The notes: a model not told the origin generated them from the letters alone. Positions 37,438 to 50,384 are shown, numbered from the stretch's first letter. The stretch is DNA of 64,000 bases from Haliclystus octoradiatus (GCA_916610825.1 OU744452.1:10892110-10956109); one strand, 5' to 3'. A program made the numbers and translations.

Positions 37438-38160
37438 AAAAACTTATGAATAAATATGAAAAGTATGAAACCATATTTTCAAAATGGCTGACCGCAGCTT
37501 TGAAAATTAAAATTCAACGTGCCAAGCAACTCTTGCCATAGCCTTCATCCAGTAACGTCATAAATATAGTATAATTACGTTGATCAGGATTAGTAGGATC
37601 AACAAATGCTCTTAAAAGGCGTACCAAGCAGCAGTCACAAATCGGGGCTGGTTATGTTGTAAACCAAATAGTTCACACTTTCCGTGAACTATTATACACT
37701 TAATGTATGGTGCCGATGGAAATAAAACTCACTATTACACTATTAGTATTTGCATGGTTTTCAACTAGGCAATAAAGACGCAGGAAATAGTAATAATGTA
37801 ATTGAATTTTTCACATTTCAGTACTGCAAAACGCAAAAATAAAAATGAGACGTAAAAGAATTGAGAATCACGCATAATTAATAACCAAAACATTAACTTG
37901 TTCGAAAGGTGACAGGATTTCAATCAAACTCATTGTTTTATTTGTTTGATAAATGTTTATTGCTATGTTTGCTTTCGTAAAACAGAGTAATGCTGTAGTG
38001 CAGCAAGAGGTAGTTATTTTAAAAAGACTACTATCAACCATTTCTTTCTGTTTGTACTAACCTTCTTGAATACTGTACTAGGACTATGAGAGTATGCTAC
38101 TTACATTACATTTCCTCTATAAATGCTGTTATAGTACTAAATGCAAACTTTGTTGCATCC
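37438..38160. other. No gene seen
   Basis: AT-rich sequence between the foldback MITE and the repeated block at 38161; no convincing ORF. Confidence 0.4.
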
Positions 38161-38648
38161 TTATAATGTGAATGTGTATACTATTACTAACTACTTTGTG
38201 TAGTGTGAAAGGGCTTAAATTATATAAAAGTTACATAAACGGCATAGCAAACACAACCAACACCAGTGCAAATGAGATAACTAATCTGTTATTTGTTTCA
38301 GTGTGATAATAATAAAGTTATTTTTCACGTCCATTAGTTGCGTGTTTTCCTCTTCATAAACATGTAAATACTCTATATACCTTTTGGCGTTTGAGTTTGT
38401 CATCAAATAAAGTTGAATAAAATGTATTATCTGCTTCATTAGAGTTAATAATTCTATTATAAGATACTCGTAACATTCCGGTAGTCTACCAAAATTAAAT
38501 TTGCGCTGTGTTAGTTAGCTGGTGCTCCACATACGTATAGTGCCATCAAGTATGAAATAATAGACGTATAAAAGCTCTTTACTTGTCATTCTTCACTGTG
38601 TTGATGAACATGTTGCTGAAATTGCTGCAACCATGTATTTCCTTGATG
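38161..38648. repeat. Dispersed block shared with 48431-48590 and 50622-50862
   Basis: 38190-38337 matches 48470-48590 (for example GTTACATAAACGG, CAACCAACACCAGTGCAAATGA and TTTGTTTCAGTGTGAT). 38409-38648 matches 50622-50862 (AATAAAATGTATTATCTGC through ACCATGTATTTCCTTGATG) at about 95 percent by eye. The 70 bp between them are private to this copy. The ...ATACTCGTAACA stretch could be an LTR end. At the other locus the two parts flank an LTR-element interior, so this copy may be a deletion derivative of the same arrangement. Confidence 0.75.
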
Positions 38649-39370
38649 AGAATGTCGACATACATGTTGTTTGCTTCTTTCTTAGATACGTTGCTTCATG
38701 AAATAAAAGGTGATGTTGAATAGTAGCACCAAGACGATAATAGGCACTTGATATTACTCCAAGGGGTATTCAGAGCTATCGGTATATTTGGATGTTGTTA
38801 TCTACCTCTATTCTTGTTTTTCCTTTAACCACAAGAAACGAGTGACATCACGATCATTAGGATGCGGATTCACTTGTAAGAATGATTTCTCTATATCAGC
38901 AATCAATGAAATTTTATAAAGACGAAATTGCATAAGAAGTGCAGCTGGATCTTCTAAAACGACTGGACGATTATAAAGGCATTGATTCAGGCATTTGTTA
39001 TCCCCAATTTTCGCTCAAGCATCATAAAATATTCGGACCTTTGTTGTAGCTTTTGAGAATGTACATATTACATGGTGTGGTATAGAGTGTGTCGTCTATG
39101 ATATACATTGATATTCGTCATTTGGAACCCTTTCAATAACGTGACCTTGTCGGGGAACTTGTTTCATTTGATCTTCCATGATATGTTGATGCTTTTGTAG
39201 GATCTCTGAGGATCTTTTGTAGAAGCTTTTTAATCGTCCAAATTCACGTCCATAGTTGGTGTGGGTAGTATTGACATGTCATCATCTTTTCAAGGCCATT
39301 TTACTTGATATCTTCCATCATACAATAGCCCTTTTGCGCGAGCTACCATTATGGATGTTCTTGCGCCATT
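38560..39370 (-). pseudogene. BEL/Pao-like retroelement RT remnant
   Basis: Reading down on the minus strand from about 39.36 kb there is LYDGRYQVKWP, then GRLKSFYKRSSEILQKHQ, then an RT start with VRIFYDA, DNKCLNQCLYNRPVVLEDP, ISLIADIEKSFLQV, NDRDVTRFLWLK and GATIQHHLL, then NMYVDILI (the Asp-box region) and a stop near 38.57 kb. The order and wording are those of BEL/Pao pol. Stops and frame changes are frequent and the frame collapses after the Asp-box region. Confidence 0.8.
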
Positions 39371-39914
39371 GAAGTAATGCATGATGAGATCGGTTGATTG
39401 ATTCAGTCAAAAAAAAGCAAGAAGTTATCAGTCAACGAGTGAACATTATCTTCTGTGTTAAATTTTTGAAATTTTATTAATGTTCGTGAAATTTGTTAGC
39501 ACTTGATTTTCAACATGACTGGTATTACATGATCCTGGCTGAAAAAAGAATGACATTATTCACAAGCATTTAAAATTGTCATGTTATGTGATTCAAAAAG
39601 ATAAATCTCCTTCGTCAAAAGTGGCTAATTGGGATCAAAAGATCGAGTAATAGTGGCCCCAGAGTTATAGGGGACCGTATATTTTTCGAAATTACCATCG
39701 ATTACACAGCCGAAAATATTTTATTGTTTCAAATTTAAGTCATCTTTATTCAAAGTTTCCATTTCGATATCAAATTAGAATAGAGAAACACACCCGATAA
39801 CAAACTATTAACTTGCTAGATGCTTGTTTTGAAAACTTAAAACGCGAGGCAATCATGCCCCATCATGACCTGTGCTTTCATTTACGATAATACGCATGCG
39901 TGTGATTTGGCGCA
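39371..39914. other. No gene seen; left flank of the MULE
   Basis: AT-rich flank without a recognised feature. It ends with the left target duplication TTTGGCGCA at 39906-39914. Confidence 0.45.
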
Positions 39915-40667
39915 GCGGAATTTTTTTCCGTAAACAATCGAAAGCATCCTTATGAAAGTATGAAAGTAAAAAATGAAAGTATCCTTAGTCTCACATCAGC
40001 GTGTAGCCTCGCAAATTTACCAGAAACATTTTGCGCGCGAATGCAAAATAATTTCCTTCCTTCGATGTCTAAATGCGAGTTACATTATTGATTGTCCAAC
40101 TGTATTTTCAAAGTTTAATATCAATTTGTGAGTATATTTAAAATAAATTATATCTTCTGAACCTCAATATAACTGAGTTTTGTTTTAATCGACTTTTGTT
40201 TTTGGGATTGTTTAGTCCTGGTGTGTAGGCTAGCTGTTTTTTCCAATATTTACATACATATTATACATGTTTATCTTCAACACACTTTTATTAATGCATT
40301 GAAGCTTGGAGTGGTCTTCAAATCGAAGCAATTTAAACAGGTATGTAGCCTGTCTTCTCGATTTCGTGATTTCGCAATCAATCATTTTGGCCTAGGCTAA
40401 TCCCTGTCGAAAGTATTGCATATTGTTGATTGCGGTTTTTTACTGCATTAGAAAAGCAAAAATCAGACGTTCATATCTGTGTTTATTTATTATGGAATAG
40501 CTCTGCCAATGACTTATTGGTATTGAGCACTGTGATGTTCAGATAAATCTATATTTACTAGTGTATATATATATATATATATATAATTGTAAGCAAAAGC
40601 AACATAAGTTCAAAATATCATGCATCTTCATTTAAATTAATTATACGCTTTTATCATTCCCAAATTC

Positions 40668-43600
40668 GTGATGGCGTCTTTGTGCATTTACAGTCAGGAG
40701 ATGTCATCCACTTTGAGAAATGAAACGTTAGTTACTGATCTATTTGTTGGTATGAAAGATACAGAAGAGCTTAGATCATGCGTACTTGACTTGCTTCCTA
40801 TCCAAGAAGATGATATCAAGTTCATTGAAGTGAAAGGATCAACCACCTGTTTCACAGCACAGTGCGAGTGCAAATTTCCAAATTATTATGTTGATGAGTT
40901 CATCATATCGTACAACAAAAAGACTAAGGAAACTTTGAAAATTGCAACCAGTAGGGCTCTTGGGAAAAAAAGCAAATATGATTTGGACAAGACCTTTCGT
41001 TGCCACCACAACACACGTTATGCAGCAACAAGTAACACAGCATTAGCATCATCTCAAAACCCATTGAAAAGGTATAAAAATACCAATTGTCCATTTAAAC
41101 TGACAATAAAAAAGTTAAAAGATGATAATACTCCTTCTCCTTTCACAATTAAACTTGAATGGAACCATAACCATCCCATCCACTCTCTACAGGCTTTAAA
41201 TCACAGAAATAGACCTGCCTCCACAATTCAAACCTTTGAAGAGCTATTTAGCAATGAAGGAATGACACCTTCAACTGCTCATAAAGAGTTTTTAAAAAAT
41301 TTAAGAGAGTCATGTGTTGTTGATCTGGAATTTCATTTGAAGAAAGGAGATACATCCCAGTCCCCAAGGAGAGGAGATGTCTTCAACATGTATACAAAGT
41401 ATTGTCAAGCTGTTTTTGGATCAAAGAATGGGCCAGGAATGTTTGCAGCACTAGATGAAAGCTAGCGCAACTAAAAGACAGTCATCCAGAAATTTCTTTT
41501 AGAAGGCAAGACTATTGTGAAGATGAAAAAGAAAGCATGCCATTTATCCTTGCATTTGTAACACCATTCATGAAAAGGGTACATTCCATGGTAAGCACTG
41601 TATAATTTAGTAGCATACATTAATTTTTTAATTAATGTTTAACTTCTGATGACAGGTCTTTTCTGGGGAGAATTTCAACCCAACTTAAATGCAAGATCAT
41701 GAAATGAATAAACGATATCTTGAAACAAAATGGCAAACGAATGAATGAACGCTATTTATTCCAGGTGAATATTGAAAAATTTGCAGATTTTAGCAAAGCA
41801 AAACATTTCGTACCATCTCAATTAAAGAGGAGATAATCAATTTATCATGCAAAGATAAGTGGGTTTACTTCTATGTTTCTTACCCTAGCCTGGTACCACC
41901 CAGGGTTTGTCATTGAATCAATAGGGCCTGTAAACCAACATGTTATTTTCTATCTGCCCGGGGTACTATTTTCTGTCTGTCTGAACACTTTTGTTGCACT
42001 GGTGATTTAACTCTCACAATGCAAATGATCGAGGCAAAGATGTCCAGATTGCCACAACGAGATATAACAGTAGCGTAATTAACCCCATGTAAAAATTTCA
42101 TCAGTTCATGAATTTGAAAATGCCCAACTGTTCATGAAACTTTTCATTGACAAAGAGTTCATGAAAGTTCATAAACAGTTTATAAAAAATTGGACAATGT
42201 CACATTCATGAACTGGTTCATGAACATTTTCACAGTGAAACGGTAGCATCAGCATAGCTTCATAAATTGGACTCTAGAGAAAAATTTACACATTTTTAAA
42301 CAACGATATCAACAGAAGTTAACATCTGTATTCAGTAGCTAAACAACAAAGTGATGGAGACAGACAAGGGATTTCAATGAATGTTGTTGTGTGCATAATT
42401 TGGCAGTGTTTCTAGAAAATTCCTGCTGTGTGACTCCATCATATAGTTGCTCAATTATTGATCATTGAAATAGTGTACAGCAAAACCTGCTATATATAGC
42501 AGACAGAGGAAAGTTAACTAATCATTTTTCCGTAATTAATGTTATGCTTTGGTAAGCAAAGCACCTTTTTACATCCATTCTTTCATTTTTTAATATATAT
42601 TTTCCCCCATGGTTTTATTTACAAAAAGCAGCCGAATTGATGTTTGTTGACTCCTCCTCAAATATGGAGCAAACAGGTTTGCGGGTTTTCCTTCTGTGCA
42701 CTCATTCTGTTGCAGGTGCGTTGCCTCTTGGAATTGCCCTTACTAGCGATGAGAAAACAGCCACTCTAACAAAGGGATTCACACTTCTTCAAGAATGCTT
42801 TACAATGATGCGTTCCATGGGAGAGGTAAGAGAGGACCGTTATTGGCAATGACGGACAACTGCTCAGAGCTGAGAGATGCTTTGTCAAAAGTATGGCCAG
42901 AATGTCACCTTGTTTAATGTATATTTCACATTCTGCAGCAAATATGGCGTTGGATTCATGAAAAAAAAAATGATAAGTCAAGGAGACAGGCAAACAATTA
43001 TGGTTTTAGCTAAAGAGCTAGTTTACTGCAAAAATTGCAGCAAAAATTGAAGACCTTGGATTTGATGAAACATTGCAATGTTATAGCAATGCTGCTGCCT
43101 ACATTGATGGTCTGCTTGAAATGAAGGAATGCTGGAGTTTAGCGTACAGAGAGCATATTCATGATATTCCTATCCGTCACAACAATACCAACAATTACTT
43201 GGAAGCACAATTCCTTGTGATAAAGGATGAGGTCCTTTGTAGAACGAAAGGGTTTAATGTAGTCGGTTTGTTGGATAAGCTGCTGTTTAAGCTTGAAGAG
43301 CATTACAGGAACAAACTTTATCTATTGCTGATGGATCGTTTGATGGTATCTACAGTGCTCGCTTCAAGGGGGTCATAAAGAACACCCCTTCAAAAAAAAA
43401 TTGGATGAAATTTCTATAAGGGTTTCTAAAATCAGTGAAGAGATATTTGTTGTACCAAGTTTTGACGACATGTCCATTGAATACACCGTTGACACGCAGG
43501 TAGGATACTGTGAGTGTTTTCACGGAAAGACTGGCTCGACATGCAAACATCAGCATTTACTTTGGTCGCAACAGATATCAGCAGTCGCCACAAATATTTT

Positions 43601-44264
43601 CTTCCAGCTTTCAATCCGAAGGATAGACAATTTTTTGCTAACCTAGCACTGGGAAATTCTGGGCCAATTGAAATCTATGAGGGGATCAGGGATCGTTTGA
43701 ATGAAACTGATATCCCTACTTCACAATCAATTGTAGCTTTACCCAGCACAGATATTAACTTATCCAGTGACAATGAAGGGATATCTGTCGACACTGAATT
43801 TTCTATCGATAATCAAGATACAAATAGCAATGATGATCTTGGTTTTCTGGAACAATCTGCCACTGAACAACTAGATATTGTGTTTGCAACCACCAAAAAA
43901 AAAGATGGGCAATAACAGAAATATGATAACTGCTGTTAACAAATTTTCAGCCTGTGTTGATGTTATGTCTACCAGTAGACTTGAAAGTGCTTTGCATTGT
44001 TTTGGTAGTGATGCGGGCAAGAAGCTCTCAATAAAAGGTCTCAAGAATCGTGTCACTAGTAATAAAGGGATATTGCATCGCAAAAAGTCAAGTCGTCGGA
44101 AGATTGGAGTCCTTCCGGGGGCTGTGTCACGGCGGAAGGTAAAAAATGGTTCAAGACAGAAACAAACCAAAGGAAACACAAAAAGAAACCATTGTTTCAA
44201 TGTGAATGTTGCCAATAATGAACCACCTGCAAAAAAGGCTGGCAGGTCAATGAATGGACGATAA
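40668..44264 (+). pseudogene. MULE transposase with SWIM zinc finger, broken
   Basis: Exon 1 (40668-41590) encodes an N-terminal Cys/His DNA-binding-like region (FRCHHN, NTNCPFKL, then EWNHNHPIHS), as in FAR1/FLYWCH-like MULE proteins. One missing A near 41459 shifts the frame, after which the other frame runs to a GTAAGC donor at 41590. The second part (from about 42632) has the first catalytic Asp in ELMFVDSSSNM, LPLGIALTSDEK, the second Asp in LLAMTDNCSELRDA, CIFHILQQIWRWI preceded by an in-frame TAA, the acidic region near NNYLEAQFLVIKDEV (43.2 kb), and a SWIM finger CECFHGKTGSTCKH (43508-43551). A basic tail ends at 44264. At least three one-base shifts and one stop make it inactive. No in-phase match exists between the visible donor and acceptor. 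Confidence 0.85.
42085..42240. repeat. GTTCATGAA-rich repeat inside the MULE
   Basis: The words AGTTCATGAA, TGTTCATGAA and GGTTCATGAAC occur repeatedly in both orientations over about 150 bp within the MULE intron region. They resemble the arms of the palindrome at 44433-44608 and may be a degraded relative. Confidence 0.45.
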
Positions 44265-44432
44265 TTTAATTTGGAAATGGAAAGTAAAGTTCATTTGTTA
44301 AAATACAGTTCACTATTATTTCTTGATGCAAAAATGATAAATAAAACTATTTACTGGCAACACACATATTATACTTTAGTTATATAGTGATTTTTTGTGA
44401 GATCTATATTGTCATAAATTTGGGTGATGTGT

Positions 44433-44608
44433 ATCCCTGCAAAGAAACAGTTCAGGAGGTGATGAACAATTCATGAACGTTAAATGGCCCCAATTTTCCT
44501 GAACTGTTCATGGATAGTTTATGAATCTTCCTAAACAGTTCATGAAAATTGGGGCCATTTAACGTTCATGAATTGTTCATGAACTCCTGAGCGGTTTATT
44601 GCAGGGGT
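44433..44608. repeat. Palindromic element of about 175 bp inside the MULE
   Basis: The left arm (about 44433-44510) has CCCTGCAAA, GAACAATTCATGAACG, TTAAATGGCCCCAATTTTC and TGAACTGTT; the right arm (44534-44608) returns them inverted. The spacer is about 23 bp. It looks like a hairpin MITE nested in the MULE; no clear target duplication was seen. Confidence 0.75.
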
Positions 44609-44884
44609 AGTAGTCAGGGAGCTAGAGTTACATGAATTAATTTGTTTTGTTTGGTTCATTATATTTCCTTATACTTATTGGTATTCAGACAAGTTCATGA
44701 GCATGTTAGTTATACTACTTTCTTAAATGTTTAATAAATTAATTAATGATGTATTTTTGGAAACATTTATAACTGCATTAATTGTTTTTGAAGGTGCTGT
44801 GCACACACAAACCTTGACATGAATATCTGGTATCCCACTAATTATAAATTTGCAGTTTATGAACAGGATTTCTAAATACAGTCA

Positions 44885-45690
44885 AACCTGTTATAGCGGC
44901 CACCTCTATACAGCAGCCACCTGTCCATAGTGGTCTCTCTTGCAATGTCTAAATTAATATTTTCTACTGAATCAAACCTGCATATAAAGGCCACCTGTCT
45001 ATAATGGTCAATTTATCTACCTCTAGTAGATGGCTGTGAAACTGCATTAGTAAATTTCAGGACAAGTAGCAGTTCAATAAATAATTAAAAATAGAATATA
45101 TTTGATTAATGTTTACGTTTTATGTGCCTGGCCATATTGGCTTTGGTAGAAAAAAGGTTGGCTTAATACATAAAGCACAATTATAATTTGCCTGTGGATC
45201 ATGAACATTGTTATGTCTGTCCAGGCTTTGTTTACAGGAAAAACATTTGGAGCATATACTACATTTATATTTTTTATTGTGGATTTGCATGTGTTGTCGA
45301 AGCTTAATAGTGTCTGTAAAGATTTTATCGCATAGGCTGCAGTTGCACATTTTACATCTTTCTTCGTGGTATCTCATGTCGGCCAACCTCTTGAATAATT
45401 TACTACATTTTCTGCATATTGAGCGTGTGTCGTTCTGATCTTTTTCAGCTTCAGCTTGTTTATTCCAAATCTGTAGAAGTAGATTTGTAAGTTATAAAAT
45501 TAATTACAAAAACACCTGTTACAGCTGTCACCTCTATCGAACAGCCACCTGTTTATAATGGTCACTTTTGACGTGTCTAAATTAGTATTTTGTATTGTAG
45601 AAGCCCTGTATATCGAGACCATATGTCTATAGTGATCAATGTATCGACGTCTGATATCTGGCTGTTATAAACAGGTTTTCGCTGTCTGTG
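44885..45690. repeat. Two diverged direct copies of a CCACCTCTATA repeat
   Basis: Copies at about 44885-45035 and 45508-45690 share CCTGTTA, CACCTCTAT, CAGCCACCTGT, TAATGGTCA and TGTCTAAATTA in the same order. The second copy is in an intron of the minus-strand HMG/C2H2 gene. It resembles a dispersed repeat rather than coding sequence. Confidence 0.65.
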
Positions 45691-46964
45691 TTTTGTTTGC
45701 AAACTACACATCTGTAAACAGTTCTTGAATGTTAAATATAGCTCGATTTGTGTGAACAATTCATAAAAAGTTCATGGACTCAGTGAATTGTGCTGCAGTG
45801 GTATCAAAACGTAATTCTACATTACCTCTTTATTATGATTGTCCAAGTTTCTCCACAAAGCGGCTATGCGAGTAGAATTAACGCCTAGATGTCCACCATT
45901 GTTTTCTTCATTATTGCTATCACCTCCTTTTAGAAGAAACGATATGTGATTCCACAAATTTTGTCAAGAATATAATATACAGAGAATAAAATATGTTAAG
46001 TTCAGCTTCAATTACGACAACATGCCAATCACAAATAATACAAACAACCAATAGATTATAATGCAGTATAAAATTTTCTGTTAGAGTACATATTTTGCAA
46101 TAACTCAAAAATAATCTGGGCACCCCCAATTTTGTTTTCACCATCACTCTTGAAGTTAACTTTGACATCAATGGCGTAAATTAAAAATATTTGCCTATTT
46201 ATGTTTCATTTAACAACTTTATTCAAAATATTTTAATCCTCAACTATTGGTGTTGCTTCATTGAAATCTGTATTTGTGTCTTTTCTCTGAAAAATTATTG
46301 TTTTTACAACATGTATAATTATTGACTTGAAAAATTGGGTAACTCCAAAGCTCAATAGCCCCAAATTTGATCTATGCATCCCCCTTTTTGTTCAGGCTGT
46401 TCAAGAAAAACAAAGTTCTGAATGTCTAACTCTAAATTCTAATTTGAAATTTAAAAAATAGATTCAACAAAAGACAAATTTTGGCTCTACTGTTACGAAC
46501 CTTCTTAAATCAACCAGTACGTAGGCCTACTCTGTTGAGTGGTAACTTTCAAATCAAATAGAATGTTGAAGACCATGTGAAAATTTCTGAGAAATTTTGG
46601 ATTTGCATGTCAGGTAAGAGTATATTTCTGTGTGTCATTGCTTACAAGTTTATCGAAGGAGGGATATCAAGGGGGATAATTTAATTTCTGAATTGATTCA
46701 TACTGCAGCTGGTACTAATGTAATCACTATACAGAATTATTCGGAGCCTGACATGATAAAAAACTAATATTGATACTCCATCATTCCATATCCCTTGAAA
46801 TTTCTTACTGAGGAAGATAAGTAATGATCACAATGCCCTACCGAGTTTGATTGCATGAACAGATTGAATCCTGTTTTCCCTCGTAATCTCTTTGGAGCTT
46901 TCATATGAGGAACAAGATCAATATCCTTTTCTGGGGATGATAAAGTGCTGACAATCGATGACAT
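45117..46964 (-). CDS. HMG-box plus C2H2 zinc-finger protein gene carried inside the MULE
   Basis: Three putative exons are visible on the minus strand. Exon A, 46964-46842, runs from an ATG (or from an acceptor just upstream) to a TCG|GTAGGG donor and holds KAPKRLRGKTGFNLFMQSN, the first helix of an HMG box. Exon B, 45926-45836, encodes STRIAALWRNLDNHNKE and ends at GAG|GTAATG. Exon C, from 45470 after a TCTACAG acceptor, continues IWNKQAEAEKDQND, completing the HMG box, and then has C2H2-like fingers (CRKCSKLF..., CSLCDKIF...H...H, CSICSKCF...H...H). A last finger starting CALC is broken by a one-base shift near 45163; the alternative frame gives ANMARHIKR. The B/C junction is in phase 0; A/B does not join in phase as drawn, so an exon boundary is wrong or a shift exists. 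HMG box and C2H2 fingers both bind DNA. It could be a MULE accessory gene or a captured host gene. Confidence 0.7.
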
Positions 46965-47549
46965 CCTTACTGAATACTGTACTGCATAAAAATTCAATTA
47001 CATAAAATAATTAAATAATTTAAAAAACAATTTCACCATGACAGCTGATCATGAGGATGTTTTAATTAATAAAAGGCAATAACAATTGACACATCGGTAA
47101 TTAAATACAATAATAATTAATGATCATTGCCAACTTCCAACACTAGCTATTTGACTTCATTATGTAAATTCTGTAATACATTAATGAAGACTTGTCTGCA
47201 ATCATCTCACAGTCACAGTAGTAGTAGGCCTATAGTATAGAGTATAGACAGTCACATTCTAGGAATTTGCCGTCCTTCTTACGCCTTACATATTTTCTAG
47301 ATAAAGAACGCCACAAATCACGGTCAGACATAGCTGACAAAGAAACTTGTAACTAACATAATTCACGATACAAAACACTATAAGAAGATACTACTCTCCC
47401 ATATCTCACAGAAGTGTTATAATTAAAACCTTTCACAATTGAACACTGATATTATGTTTACACAGAAAGTTCAACTAACCCAATAATCGAGGCTACACGC
47501 TGATGTGAGACTAAGGATGCTTTCGATTGTTTACGGAAAAAAATTCCGC

Positions 47550-48300
47550 TTTGGTGCAACTCGTCTATTGGAATGTACCGTTGATAATCATTCTCTTGTG
47601 AATCAAGGTCAAAACAGGGACAGAATAATGAGAATAAAAGAAATCGATGTCTGGTTTTTGAAAATTCTTATTTCTTTCATACCAAAAACATTTTCGGATA
47701 AAAGCTTACGAAATTTTAAAAATATTTAGATAAACCAGGGTCGAGCTCACCTCATGTAGGGGGGTTAAACTGACCAGGGTTAGCTGCATTCAAACTGCCT
47801 TGGGTTCTACCCAGGTTAACTTTAACCAAGGTTTCATTGTGTAGTCAATAGATTGATAGATCAAAGAAGAATGCCCCTCGACCGTTGGATGACATCCTTC
47901 ACTGGAAACCGAAGGATATGTTTCGACGGGGCTATGGGCTGATTTGCCTTTAATTTTGAATTCATAGGGACCTTTGGCAGTTGACTTATTATGTAGACGA
48001 CAGTTAAATAAAAGAGCCTTAATATTCCATAAACAGTAAACTTGTTATTATTTTCATTTCTATCTCTTGATTATTGGTTAACTTTACAAAAAACTTGTCT
48101 GCCACGTGCTTCTACTCCATCTATCATTTACATTTGACCCTTATATAAGAGCCTCTAACTTTTGATTATAGAAACACAGGGAGGCTAGACCCACACAATT
48201 ATTTTGCTAATATATTCAAATTGAAAACTACATTTAAAACATGAACAACTATAACTTGAACTATTTCATTAATTAACACAATTCGGATCCATGTAGTATC
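47550..48300. other. Right flank of the MULE, no gene
   Basis: The stretch starts with the right target duplication (TTTGGTGCA, 47550-47558). A motif GACCAGGGTTAGC...CCAGGTTAAC with repeated CCAGG/CCAAGG words lies at about 47730-47830. No convincing coding region. Confidence 0.4.
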
Positions 48301-48469
48301 CTTTCATAATGTTTTGTATCGTGAAGTGTCTTATTTACAAGTTTCTTTGTTACTCGCTATGCCTGACCGTGATTTGTAACGTTCTTTGTGTAGCAAATAT
48401 GTTAGGCGTAAGATGGACGGCAAATTCCTATAATGTGACTGTCCATAGTACTACTACTACTACTACTAC

Positions 48470-50260
48470 TACGACGTTGTGTAGTGTGGAAAGGGATTAA
48501 ATTATAAAAAAGTTACATAAACGGTATAGCAAATACAACCAACACCAGTGCAAATGAAGTAACTAATCTGTCATTTGTTTCAGTGTGATTACGGATATGG
48601 GGAGGGTATACTGGCGCCAATGTCCTTCCCCCGTTAAATGTGTCAGCGCTACCGAAGTTACCAGTGACAATTGAAGGGAATTAAGTAAACGCATTGGCTG
48701 ATACTGGATGCAGTACTACTATTAGTAGTACCAATATTTCTTCCAATTATTTTTCATCTGATACAACATGTAAAGTTATGTTATTAGATGGAAGTTTTAC
48801 GTTATATAACAGGTCCAAGGAAGTTGAAATTTATATTAAAGGTAAACGAATAAAATGGAGCTTCCTGATTTATTCGCACCTTATTGATGGTATTGTTTGT
48901 GTGCTGGTTATGGAAATTATTAAAAAGATTGGTCGCTTATTTATTGGAGGGCGTGATTATGATTATAAAACTTTAGATGATAAATTATTATGTGCCGCCC
49001 AACCTATATAATTGTCACCATCTATGTTGGAATTATGCGATGTTGACTGTTAAGAAAAATTTGGATTATCTGAAATGCTAGTTCGTAGAAGATTATCAAT
49101 AATGGGCAAATTAATCGATGAATATCAATTAAAAGTTACATTGACAATATTTAAATCTGAATCGAATTGTGCAGAATGCTTAACTCGTGTGCCAAAAAAT
49201 TGGCTAACTAAATTTGCAGTAAACAATACGAATGAACACGTGACTGCTGTATGTAATGTAAATGTATTTTCTAACTTACCATCTATGCAAGATTTGATGT
49301 CTTTGCATGATGTACATTACTTTGGAGTGAAACGCTCCTTTCATTTAGCTAAAAAACGTTTTCCAACTACCATAAAGCAACAAACAGTAGATGTTATAGC
49401 TAATTGTGAAATGTACCAATCAATTGATCCGTCTCCCGTTGCATGGGATAATGGATCTTTCGATGCAAAACATTCATGGAATCGACTTGCTGTTGATGTT
49501 ACGCATTATCAGAAAGGATTATTCTTAACTCAGATTGTTGATTGCGGGCCAAGTGGTTTCACTATTTTGAAACGTATTCCCAATGAAAGCGCACCTGTGC
49601 ACGTGTCTTATTTTTTCAATTTTGTATTTATTGATCTTGGTCCACCTAAAGAGATTATGTTTGATTATGATCATCGTGGCAAATTGATTGGCATCTTAGA
49701 TGCGCATATAAACCATCTGGTAATGGTATTGTTGAGCGCAACTACAGGATGATTAAGCGAATGGCAGCGCTTTCAAAACGATCTATTTTGGAAATAGTTT
49801 TTTGGTACAATCACTCACCCATAAAGGGGATAAAACTCCAGCTGAGTTGATTTATCGATACAAAATTGTGTTGCCGGATCCATTATGTAGTTTTACAAAT
49901 AGTGGTTTCAATTTAGATGTGGAATCTTGCCCGTTTGATGTAAATGATGTTGTTTATGTAAAACCGTCAGACCAGGCTCGCTGCTTTACTCCGTGGCGTG
50001 GTGGGATTGTTAATGCAATTATTTCAAACACTCAAGTAGAAGTTGATGATGTTCCTCGACATTTGTCACATTTGAGAAAGGTTCAGCTTCGGGATGAAGG
50101 AGATGAAAATGATGGCATTGAAATTGAAATTCACAATAATCAAATTGAACCAGTTACCAATGATGACATTGATGATGTTAATGATAGCGCGAAGATACTT
50201 TGAGACGATCAACAAGAAACGTACGTCCACCTGATCGTTATGCAAATTTTGATATGGAAT
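48470..50260 (+). pseudogene. LTR retroelement with protease and integrase but no RT (internal deletion)
   Basis: An aspartic protease (LADTGCSTTISST, 48691 onward, later VMEIIKKIGRLFIGG) runs to 49011. The next ORF, at 49075-49752, opens near the end of RNase H (CAECLTRVPKNWL) and continues into integrase: an HHCC-like region (HDVHYFGVKRSFH, then CEMYQSIDPSPV), SWNRLAVDVTHYQ with the first catalytic Asp, QIVDCGPSGF and VFIDLGPPKE. Integrase continues to 50203 after a frame change near 49.74 kb (NGIVE, then TPAELIYRYK). The whole RT and most of RNase H and gag are missing. A purine tract ATGGGGGAATGTAG near 50350 could be a polypurine tract and LTR start. The 5' part matches the dispersed block at 38.2 kb. 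Gypsy-type by integrase wording; clade not certain. Confidence 0.8.
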
Positions 50261-50384
50261 TCTGAGTGTATATATTCATGTAAAAATGTGTTGTTTTGTA
50301 TCTTTTTTAATTATTATGTTTATTGAGTTTATTTAAATTATCTAGAAATCATGGGGGAATGTAGTATAAGTAATAGAATTATAA

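Larger units (their letters stand above)
39915..47549. mobile_element. MULE-type DNA transposon, 7.6 kb, with TIRs and 9-bp target duplication
   Basis: The left terminus reads GCGGAATTTTTTTCCGTAAA and the right terminus is its complement. The inverted repeat continues as CAATCGAAAGCATCC...TTAGTCTCACATCAGCG, with about 29 bp inserted in the left copy; it spans about 39915-40018 and 47494-47549. Flanking 9-mers TTTGGCGCA (39906-39914) and TTTGGTGCA (47550-47558) differ at one base, as expected of an older Mutator-type 9-bp duplication. The element contains a MULE transposase remnant on + and an HMG-box/C2H2 gene on -. Confidence 0.85.

Noticed and set aside
43871-44215. Minus-strand 114-codon ORF
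   Set aside because: It is antisense to the basic tail of the MULE transposase and has no features of its own.
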